Shown here one piece after another: positions 1 to 5,285 of a DNA stretch of 5,285 nt (position 1 is the first letter of the stretch; the number at the start of each line of letters is the position of its first letter). The stretch comes from Maribacter sp. GTDB lineage: Bacteria; Bacteroidota; Bacteroidia; Flavobacteriales; Flavobacteriaceae. The notes under the pieces were generated by a model that ran no database searches, had not been told where the DNA came from, and saw only the letters and a program-made list of their open reading frames with translations. The stretch is taken from the NCBI GenBank assembly GCA_013001935.1, contig JABDKZ010000105.1, forward strand, positions 1 to 5,285. The letters are read 5' to 3'. Position numbers and translations under genes: made by a program.

Positions 1-101
1 CCTGCTTTTTTAGTGAAAACATCTGCTTTGGATAGGTCATTGCCTTGTTTTTCGGCAACAAAATCAATGAGTAATTCCCCAATACAAAAAACTTTCTTCA
101 T
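1..101 (-). CDS. PfkB-family carbohydrate kinase, probable fructokinase (N-terminal fragment)
   Basis: Only the first 33 codons and part of the next are in the window; the gene continues beyond base 1. The peptide starts MKKVFCIGELLIDFVAEKQG and ends at KKAG. This is the typical opening of PfkB/ribokinase-family sugar kinases: a first beta strand carrying G-E-L-L-I-D, whose Asp normally contacts the sugar, then a run leading to the F-x-K-x-x-GG motif cut by the edge. The GELLID form is commonest in fructokinases, which phosphorylate fructose with ATP in the cytoplasm. The precise sugar cannot be settled from this fragment. The ATG at 99-101 is chosen because the family motif begins a few residues after it; no Shine-Dalgarno sequence precedes it. 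It lies 103 bp downstream of nrdJ on the same strand, so read-through is possible. Confidence 0.85.
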   Translation of the reverse strand, partial: MKKVFCIGELLIDFVAEKQGNDLSKADVFTKKA

Positions 102-126
102 GAACTCAGGTTAATAATAGCGGTGT

Positions 127-158
127 CTAAAGTAATAACAAAATATAGCTTTCCCCAA
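127..158 (-). promoter_or_regulatory. Weak promoter candidate for the sugar kinase gene
   Basis: On the minus strand TTG (158-156) is followed after 21 bases by TACTTTAG (134-127), one mismatch from the Bacteroidota -7 consensus TAnnTTTG. A transcript would start about 20 bases before the kinase ATG. The spacing is at the long end and the match is imperfect, and such motifs arise easily in AT-rich DNA. The kinase could instead be transcribed from the nrdJ promoter. Confidence 0.25.
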
Positions 159-167
159 TAAGTTGGG
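154..167 (-). other. Small hairpin between nrdJ and the kinase gene
   Basis: CCCAA (154-158) and TTGGG (163-167) form a perfect 5-bp stem with a four-base loop, located 38 bp after the nrdJ stop in the direction of nrdJ transcription. On the minus strand it is followed by GAAAGCTATATTTTG rather than a clean T-run, so it is a poor intrinsic terminator. It could slow polymerase or protect the nrdJ 3' end, or it may be chance. Confidence 0.25.
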
Positions 168-204
168 CTGTATTACAATCAAACTTATGCTTGTCGCCTA
201 GTTT

Positions 205-2748
205 TTATCCGCATTTAGAAGATCCGCAATCCTTACAAGTAAGGCATCCTTCCTGGTAAATTAAATTAGTGGATTTGCAATTGTCGCATTTTTGGCCCTT
301 TGCCATTGTCCCATCCTCCACAAAACGTTTTAGGGCACGGGCTACGCCATTTTTCCAAGTGTTAATTGATTCTCCTTCCAATTGAAGACTATTAATAAGG
401 TCAACTACCTTTTCTATGGGCATACCGTGACGTAACGTACTTGAAATCAATTTGGCATAATTCCAAAATTCAGGATTGAACTTGTGTGAAAGCCCTTCTA
501 TAGTCGTTTTATATCCTCTTTTATTTTTGTATTGAAAATCGTATCGCGATGTGCCATCTTCATTCCTGTTTTTTATGATCAAACCGTCTTCTACCCATCT
601 CGGAAGTAGTATGCCATCTTCATCATCGGCTAAACCAGTGAAAATTTCATAGGGCTGGTCATCTACCAATCCCATAAAAGCTATCCACTTTTCCTTATTG
701 TTCTGAAATCGTACCACATCGGCCTCCAACACTTGGGGTCTCTTTGTAGGGAAATGGGTCAACGTTTCCTCGTATTCAGGCTCATTGGATAAGAGCACTC
801 CGGACCTAGATCCATCACGGTATACCGTTACCCCTTTGCAACCGGCTTTCCACGCTTCTAGATATAATCTTCCTACTAGTTCTTCAGGTACGTCTTTTGG
901 TAGGTTGATCGTAACACTGATCGAGTGGTCTACCCATTTTTGCACCGCACCTTGCAATCGTACTTTGCTTAGCCAATCCACATCATTCGACGTTGCCTTG
1001 TAATATGGGGATTTTTTCACGATTTCATCCAATTCTCCCTGGCTGTATTTTTTCTCGGTTTCAATGCCATTGACCTCCATCCATTGCTTAAACCTCTGGT
1101 GAAAAACCACATATTCTTCCCATGAGTCACCTACTTCATCTACAAAAGTCACATTTACGTTCTTATCATTGGGATTTACCTTTCTTCGGCGTTTATATAC
1201 TGGAAGAAAGACAGGTTCTATGCCTGAAGTGGTTTGTGTCATTAAGCTTGTGGTGCCTGTTGGGGCAATGGTCAAAAGGGCAATATTTCGCCGACCATAT
1301 TCCAGCATTTCATAGTATAATTTTTCATCGGACGCTTTCAGCCTAAGGATAAATGGGTTTTCCTTTTCTCTTTCGGCATCAAAAATCTCAAACGCCCCAC
1401 GTTCTTTTGCGGTATGAACTGATGCTCTATAAGCTTCCAAGGCAATTATTTTATGAACTTTGATTGAGAATTGGTTGGCTTCATCACTGCCGTAACGAAA
1501 ACCTAAGGCAGCAAGCATGTCACCCTCAGCGGTGATGCCAATACCTGTTCTTCGTCCATTTATTGCTTTTTCCTTTATTTTCTCCCATAATCGTATTTCG
1601 ACCGCTTTGGTTTCATCCAATTCAGGATCCGCCTTTATTTTGGCCAAAATACCATCCACTTTTTCCAGTTCCAGGTCAATGATGTCGTCCATAATACGTT
1701 GTGCGGCCTTAATATGTTTTTTGAAAAGCGCAAAATTAAAGGCTGCCTTTTTTGTAAATGGTTCTTCCACATAGGAGAAAAGATTTATGGCCAATAGTCT
1801 ACAGGAATCATAAGGACATAAAGGAATCTCACCACAGGGGTTTGTAGATACGGTCTTATAGCCTAAATCCGCATAACAATCGGGTACTGATTCATTGATT
1901 ATAGTATCCCAAAATAGAATTCCTGGCTCTGCGGATTGCCATGCATTATGTACAATTTTACCCCATAATTTAGACGCTTTAATTTCTTTTGAAAACCTTG
2001 GTTCCGAACTATGCGTGGGAAACTTTTGGGTGTATGTTGAATTGGCTTCCACCGCTTTCATGAATTCATCATCAATTCTTACTGATACATTGGCTCCAGT
2101 AACTTTACCTTGTTCCATCTTGGCATCAATAAAATTTTCAGCATCTGGATGATTAATCGATACGGATAACATTAGGGCGCCTCTACGCCCATCTTGGGCC
2201 ACCTCACGTGTAGAATTGGAATAACGCTCCATAAAGGGAACAAGCCCTGTTGAGGTCAAAGCAGAATTTTTTACGGCCGAGCCTTTTGGACGTATGTGCG
2301 ATAAATCATGACCTACGCCTCCCCGGCGTTTCATTAACTGTACCTGCTCCTGGTCTATTTTCATAATTCCCCCATAAGAATCCGACGAGCCTTCATTACC
2401 AATAACAAAACAATTTGACAGGGATGCAATTTGATAAGGATTTCCTATGCCGGCCATGGGACTGCCTTGAGGGACGATATATTTAAAGTTCTTGATTAAA
2501 TCAAAAACCTCTTTTTCGGTAAGCGGGTTGGGATATTTTTGCTCAATCCTACTAATTTCCTTGGCAATTCTTCGGTGCATATCATCCGGGTTGATTTCAT
2601 AGATATTCCCGGTCGAATCTTTAAGGGCATATTTATTAATCCATACTTGTGCGGCTAGGTCATCACCATTGAAATAAGCTAAACTAGACTGGTAAGCTTC
2701 TTCCTGTGTATAGGTTTTTCTTTGGGGAGGCATTGTTTTTGTTGGCAT
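205..2748 (-). CDS. nrdJ: Adenosylcobalamin-dependent (class II) ribonucleoside-diphosphate reductase NrdJ
   Basis: This 847-residue cytoplasmic enzyme makes deoxyribonucleotides from ribonucleotides. It uses coenzyme B12 to generate the catalytic thiyl radical and so works with or without oxygen. Seen in the sequence: SLSNCFVIG with Cys113 (first redox cysteine); NPCGEIPL at 303-310, giving Asn303, Cys305 (expected thiyl radical site) and Glu307; Cys316, eleven residues on, as the second redox cysteine; APTGTTS at 495-501 (phosphate-binding loop); a TSCPD-type region at about 675-785; and a cysteine-rich tail (Cys821, 824, 835, 838, 841, 846) of the kind that re-reduces the active site. Length is normal for the long B12-dependent family. 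There is no N-terminal ATP-cone, so dATP overall-activity control through such a domain is not expected. Start: ATG at 2746-2748; a second ATG five codons later is possible. No Shine-Dalgarno is seen. The gene is divergent from the SPFH gene and sits just downstream of a Crp/Fnr-like palindrome. It appears intact. Confidence 0.97.
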   Translation of the reverse strand: MPTKTMPPQRKTYTQEEAYQSSLAYFNGDDLAAQVWINKYALKDSTGNIYEINPDDMHRRIAKEISRIEQKYPNPLTEKEVFDLIKNFKYIVPQGSPMAGIGNPYQIASLSNCFVIGNEGSSDSYGGIMKIDQEQVQLMKRRGGVGHDLSHIRPKGSAVKNSALTSTGLVPFMERYSNSTREVAQDGRRGALMLSVSINHPDAENFIDAKMEQGKVTGANVSVRIDDEFMKAVEANSTYTQKFPTHSSEPRFSKEIKASKLWGKIVHNAWQSAEPGILFWDTIINESVPDCYADLGYKTVSTNPCGEIPLCPYDSCRLLAINLFSYVEEPFTKKAAFNFALFKKHIKAAQRIMDDIIDLELEKVDGILAKIKADPELDETKAVEIRLWEKIKEKAINGRRTGIGITAEGDMLAALGFRYGSDEANQFSIKVHKIIALEAYRASVHTAKERGAFEIFDAEREKENPFILRLKASDEKLYYEMLEYGRRNIALLTIAPTGTTSLMTQTTSGIEPVFLPVYKRRRKVNPNDKNVNVTFVDEVGDSWEEYVVFHQRFKQWMEVNGIETEKKYSQGELDEIVKKSPYYKATSNDVDWLSKVRLQGAVQKWVDHSISVTINLPKDVPEELVGRLYLEAWKAGCKGVTVYRDGSRSGVLLSNEPEYEETLTHFPTKRPQVLEADVVRFQNNKEKWIAFMGLVDDQPYEIFTGLADDEDGILLPRWVEDGLIIKNRNEDGTSRYDFQYKNKRGYKTTIEGLSHKFNPEFWNYAKLISSTLRHGMPIEKVVDLINSLQLEGESINTWKNGVARALKRFVEDGTMAKGQKCDNCKSTNLIYQEGCLTCKDCGSSKCG

Positions 2749-2782
2749 CTCGAAATTTTATGGTTATCACGTGCTTATTAAG

Positions 2783-2812
2783 AAAATATAAAAGTAGATA
2801 AAAAGAAATCAA
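2783..2812 (-). promoter_or_regulatory. Probable nrdJ promoter, Bacteroidota type
   Basis: Reading the minus strand, TTG (2812-2810) is followed after 19 bases by TATATTTT (2790-2783). This fits the flavobacterial pattern of TTG near -33 and TAnnTTTG near -7, with the last base differing. Transcription would start near 2777, giving a leader of about 29 bases before the nrdJ ATG. The same spacing and a similar -7 occur at the divergent promoter on the plus strand. The start point is inferred, not observed. Confidence 0.5.
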
Positions 2813-2813
2813 T

Positions 2814-2839
2814 CACTTTATGACATTTGTCATAAAGTG
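2814..2839. promoter_or_regulatory. Perfect 26-bp palindromic operator candidate, Crp/Fnr-like
   Basis: CACTTTATGAC (2814-2824) and GTCATAAAGTG (2829-2839) are exact inverted repeats around ATTT. The inner part reads TGA-N6-TCA (2821-2832), the core layout shared by binding sites of the Crp/Fnr regulator family. It lies directly upstream of the predicted -33 element of nrdJ, with its centre roughly 50 bases before the inferred start point, a position suited to activation. It is about 200 bp from the SPFH gene start, so nrdJ is the likelier target. The identity of the regulator is not shown by the sequence. Confidence 0.6.
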
Positions 2840-2984
2840 TACAAGAAAAAGTCATTAAACATATGATAATCAGGCAATTAAAAAATTATCAACAAAAAAA
2901 AGTTAACAAATAAATTACATTCTTGATTTTTGTGAAGTAACATTTTTATCGAGGAATAGACCAATAATATAAAAGATGTTCCAC

Positions 2985-3015
2985 TTTGGAAAAACTATAG
3001 AAATGCTTAACTTTT
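2985..3015 (+). promoter_or_regulatory. Probable promoter of the SPFH/zinc-ribbon unit
   Basis: TTTG (2985-2988), then 19 bases, then TAACTTTT (3008-3015) matches the Bacteroidota -33/-7 arrangement with only the last base of TAnnTTTG differing. Transcription would start near 3021, leaving a short A-rich leader of about 18 bases (ATTAAAAACACTAGCAAA) before the ATG. Such an A-rich leader without Shine-Dalgarno is usual for translation starts in this phylum. Confidence 0.5.
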
Positions 3016-3038
3016 AACAAATTAAAAACACTAGCAAA

Positions 3039-4178
3039 ATGAATTTATTTGATGAAATAAAAAACAAACTAAGTCATGAATTTATAGACATTATAGAGTG
3101 GTTAGATGTCTCGAACGATACCATTGTCCATAGGTTTGAAAGATATCAGAATGAAATTAAGAATAATGCCAAACTTATTGTTCGTGAAGGGCAAACGGCT
3201 GTTTTTATCAATGAAGGGCAATTGGCTGATGTCTTTACTCCGGGGACCTATACCTTGAACACTAAAAACCTTCCGATCTTAACGACTTTAAAAGGTTGGA
3301 AATATGGTTTTGACAGCCCCTTTAAAGCCGAAGTATATTTTGTAACTACGCGTCTGTTCACTGATGAAAAATGGGGAACTAAGAACCCATTTATGTTAAG
3401 TGATGAACGGTTTGGTCTTGTTGAAATAAGGGCATTTGGAACTTACAGTTTTAGAATCAACGATCCGGGCAAATTTGTGGTTGATGTTGTGGGTACCGAT
3501 GGCAATTTTACCAATTATGAGGTGAACGAACATTTAAAAAGTCTAATTGTTACCCGGTTTACAGATACTGTGGGCGAGGCCAATCTTCCTATTGAGTTAT
3601 ATGCTGCAAATACCAGTGAGCTTTCTGAAACTTGCCAAGAGGTAATGCAACCTGAATTTGGTCGTGTGGGTATAGAATTGGAAAAATTCTATATTGAAAA
3701 TGTATCAATGCCCGAAGAGCTTAAAAAGGAAATATTTGAATACAGTAGGCTCGATAAATTGGATATGACCAAACTCTCACAATTCAAAGCCGCCAAAGCC
3801 ATGGAAGCTGCAGCCAAAAATGAAGGGGGTACAGCTGGCGCTGGTATGGGTATGGGCATGGGCTTTGTATTGGCACAACAAATGGGCAATATGATGAGTC
3901 AACCAGGGACCCAACAACCTTTTGGTGGGCCAGCACAGCAGGTGGCTGCTGTACCGCCCCCAATACCCGCACAGGTGATGTACCATTATGCCGTAAATGG
4001 GCAACAGGCAGGCCCCGTGACTTTTGATAAGTTAAAGGAATTGTTCGCTAGTAGAACAGTGAACAGGGATTCTTTGGTTTGGAAACAGGGAATGGCAAAT
4101 TGGACCGCTCTTAAGGATATTGAAGAATTGAAGGTCTTTTTGGGAGGAAGCATACCACCACCTTTACCAACGGCGTAA
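3039..4178 (+). CDS. SPFH-domain (YdjI-like) protein with C-terminal GYF_2 domain
   Basis: This 379-residue protein has no signal peptide or membrane segment. Residues about 45-245 resemble the SPFH/band-7 core of the COG4260 'virion core protein-like' family: LIVREGQTAVFINEGQLADV, then PGTYTL, then the KAEVYFV and FGTYSFRI strands, and a final EKFYIENVSMPEELKKEI segment before a short helix. Residues 262-290 are rich in Gly and Met, and 291-312 are Gln/Pro-rich, forming a flexible linker. Residues 314-367 form a GYF_2 (DUF4339) domain, recognised by YHYAVNGQQAGPVTF and the later VWKQGMANW. PPPIP and PPPLP motifs flank this domain. SPFH proteins assemble into membrane-associated scaffolds; the B. 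subtilis relative YdjI helps hold PspA at the membrane. The next gene, a zinc-ribbon membrane protein, is the natural partner. A scaffold role in envelope stress or membrane organisation is inferred. The ATG at 3039 follows a good promoter candidate and opens the conserved N-terminus. Confidence 0.9.
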   Translation: MNLFDEIKNKLSHEFIDIIEWLDVSNDTIVHRFERYQNEIKNNAKLIVREGQTAVFINEGQLADVFTPGTYTLNTKNLPILTTLKGWKYGFDSPFKAEVYFVTTRLFTDEKWGTKNPFMLSDERFGLVEIRAFGTYSFRINDPGKFVVDVVGTDGNFTNYEVNEHLKSLIVTRFTDTVGEANLPIELYAANTSELSETCQEVMQPEFGRVGIELEKFYIENVSMPEELKKEIFEYSRLDKLDMTKLSQFKAAKAMEAAAKNEGGTAGAGMGMGMGFVLAQQMGNMMSQPGTQQPFGGPAQQVAAVPPPIPAQVMYHYAVNGQQAGPVTFDKLKELFASRTVNRDSLVWKQGMANWTALKDIEELKVFLGGSIPPPLPTA

Positions 4179-4201
4179 ACCATACTTGTTTTTTTCTTGA
4201 A

Positions 4202-4221
4202 TTCCTGCCCATCTGCGGGAA
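4202..4221 (+). other. Hairpin in the gap between the SPFH and zinc-ribbon genes
   Basis: TTCCTGC (4202-4208) pairs with GCGGGAA (4215-4221) to give a 7-bp stem with one G-U pair and a six-base loop. It occupies the 58-bp gap between the two genes. A T-run lies before the stem (4189-4195) and a short TTTT follows six bases after it, so it does not have the layout of a strong intrinsic terminator. It may be a partial terminator or an mRNA processing or stability element that sets the ratio of the two proteins. Confidence 0.4.
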
Positions 4222-4236
4222 GGCTAACTTTTGTAT

Positions 4237-5285
4237 ATGGAAGAAATCCTAAATTCCGAAGTCAATAAGGCCTGCGCCAATTGCGGTGCAGAACTCAAAT
4301 TTAAACCTGGATCCCACCAGTTGAATTGTGCGTATTGTGGTTATGAGGAATTTATTGAAAAGACAAAAAGCAGTTTTGAAGAGTTGGAGCTTCAGCACTA
4401 TTTAAAAGTCGTTGGCAGCAATGCCTATACAGAAACTATAGATTTGCTCCATTGTAAAAATTGCGGGGCAAATCAACATGTAGAGGAAAGTTTTAAATCT
4501 CTCGATTGTATCTATTGTGGGGAACCTTTAATTCGTGAAGATATTGAAAAAGAAGGTTGGATTCTTCCAGGGGCCTTGATTCCTTTTCAGTTGGATGCCA
4601 AAAAAGCCCGACTGATTTTCAAGAACTGGGTAAGTAGTCTTTGGTTTGCTCCGAACAAATTAAAACGTGCAGCTTTAGATCCTGAAGGACTCCATGGTCT
4701 CTACATTCCGTATTGGACCTTTGATGCTAATTTGTTCGCAGAATATCAAGGGCAACGTGGGGATTATTACTATGAAACACAAACCGTACGTACTAAAAAA
4801 GGGGTGCAGACCCGGCAAGTTCGAAAAACAAGATGGTCCCATGCATCAGGTTCGGTCAATGGTTTTGTAGATGATATTCTGATTAATGCGTCAGAAAAAA
4901 AGCGAAGAAGCATTCCCTCTCAAATCGCATTTTGGAATTTAAAGGAACTAGTAGTTTTTAATTCAAAATACTTGGCAGGATTTGTTACCGAGAAGTATAC
5001 GATTTCGCTCAAAGATGGGCATCATCAGTCTTTCCAAGAAGCAAAGCACATTGCCTATAATTGGATTCGAAGAGACATTGGTGGGGATACACAACGAATC
5101 AACCATGCCGATATTAAGTTATCAGACGAGACTTTTAAACACATTCTGCTACCAGTCTATATCAGTTCATATAAATATAATGGTAAGGAGTTTCATTTTT
5201 ATATCAACGGGCAAACGGGAACCTTAAGTGGCACAAGACCTTATTCTTTCTGGAAAATATTCTTTTTAGTGCTTTTTATTATTGT
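4237..5285 (+). CDS. Tandem zinc-ribbon membrane protein (YdjG-like), 3' end outside the window
   Basis: An open frame of 349 codons runs off the right edge. The N-terminus holds two zinc ribbons: Cys13/16/31/34 and Cys73/76/91/94, both CxxC-x14-CxxC and exactly 60 residues apart. A long domain follows, containing GWILPGALIPF (107-117), GLYIPYWTFDA (154-164), a basic stretch at about 185-200, and LLPVYISSYKYNGKEFHFYI with NGQTG and RPYS (304-337). From about residue 338 the sequence becomes strongly hydrophobic (FWKIFFLVLFII), the start of a probable membrane segment cut by the window edge. Proteins of this type are often labelled TFIIB-type zinc ribbon or, misleadingly, PriA/primosomal protein N'; no helicase motif is present. 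They recur beside SPFH proteins of the preceding kind, as YdjG does with YdjI, so this is probably the membrane anchor of the SPFH scaffold. The start has only a distant GGAAGG 13 bases upstream, but no other nearby ATG retains the first ribbon. Confidence 0.88.
   Translation, partial: MEEILNSEVNKACANCGAELKFKPGSHQLNCAYCGYEEFIEKTKSSFEELELQHYLKVVGSNAYTETIDLLHCKNCGANQHVEESFKSLDCIYCGEPLIREDIEKEGWILPGALIPFQLDAKKARLIFKNWVSSLWFAPNKLKRAALDPEGLHGLYIPYWTFDANLFAEYQGQRGDYYYETQTVRTKKGVQTRQVRKTRWSHASGSVNGFVDDILINASEKKRRSIPSQIAFWNLKELVVFNSKYLAGFVTEKYTISLKDGHHQSFQEAKHIAYNWIRRDIGGDTQRINHADIKLSDETFKHILLPVYISSYKYNGKEFHFYINGQTGTLSGTRPYSFWKIFFLVLFII

Noticed and set aside
785..2152. Several plus-strand open frames of 70-85 codons opposite nrdJ
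   Set aside because: They lie entirely antisense within the well-supported nrdJ gene, have Ser/Leu-rich sequences without recognisable domains, and lack promoter or start signals.
2814..2839. The palindrome upstream of nrdJ as an NrdR box
   Set aside because: NrdR sites are usually a pair of roughly 16-bp boxes about three helical turns apart with an ACACTATAT-type half site. Here there is one longer palindrome whose outer CACTTTA only loosely resembles that half, and no second box is seen.
2749..2860. Cobalamin riboswitch before the B12-dependent enzyme
   Set aside because: The predicted leader is only about 29 bases and the whole stretch lacks a GCCACTG-like B12 box or long paired structure; a cobalamin riboswitch needs some 150-200 structured bases.
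2864..2891. Inverted repeat TGATAAT / ATTATCA in the intergenic region
   Set aside because: The arms are only 7 bp of AT-rich sequence separated by 14 bases. This is easily expected by chance in such DNA and is not positioned against a promoter.
3689..4183. Minus-strand open frames opposite the SPFH gene
   Set aside because: They overlap the Gly/Met- and Pro-rich coding part of the SPFH gene, whose low-complexity composition suppresses stops on the other strand; no domain is recognisable.
4982..5227. An 81-codon plus-strand frame near the right end
   Set aside because: It is out of frame within the zinc-ribbon protein gene, whose own frame is uninterrupted and contains family motifs across this stretch.
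4237..5285. Primosomal protein N' (PriA helicase) annotation for the zinc-ribbon gene
   Set aside because: Only the zinc-binding cysteines recall PriA. No Walker A, DEAH or other helicase motif is present, and the C-terminus turns into a hydrophobic membrane segment.

Overview
The window looks like chromosomal DNA from a Bacteroidota bacterium, most likely Flavobacteriaceae. The evidence is visibly AT-rich DNA, almost no Shine-Dalgarno sequences before the starts, promoter-like pairs of the flavobacterial kind (TTG at -33, TAnnTTT at -7), and the character of the proteins. The organism is inferred from style; no taxonomic marker gene is present.

Left part, minus strand: a complete class II (adenosylcobalamin-dependent) ribonucleotide reductase gene, nrdJ, occupies 205-2748. 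It is followed after 103 bp by the first 33 codons of a PfkB-family sugar kinase (probable fructokinase), which leaves the window at base 1. The two may be co-transcribed, although a weak promoter candidate lies between them.

Middle, 2749-3038: a 290-bp divergent intergenic region. It carries a perfect 11-bp inverted repeat with a Crp/Fnr-type TGA-N6-TCA core (2814-2839). This repeat sits just upstream of a probable nrdJ promoter on the minus strand. A separate probable promoter on the plus strand serves the other gene pair.

Right part, plus strand: a two-gene unit begins with a soluble SPFH-domain protein (3039-4178) that ends in a GYF_2-type domain flanked by proline-rich PPPxP motifs. After a 58-bp gap containing a hairpin comes a tandem zinc-ribbon protein (4237 to beyond the window), which begins a hydrophobic, probably membrane-spanning segment exactly at the window edge. 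Related SPFH and zinc-ribbon/membrane proteins occur together in the Bacillus subtilis ydjFGHI locus, where they are linked to placing the PspA homologue at the membrane. The pair here is therefore best read as a membrane-associated scaffold or envelope-stress module. No PspA, TelA or TPM-domain gene is visible in the window.

The nucleotide metabolism genes and the SPFH/zinc-ribbon pair are divergent and show no obvious functional link. The most unusual items are the nrdJ operator candidate and the domain architecture of the SPFH protein with its partner. I found no CRISPR array, tRNA, rRNA or mobile element.
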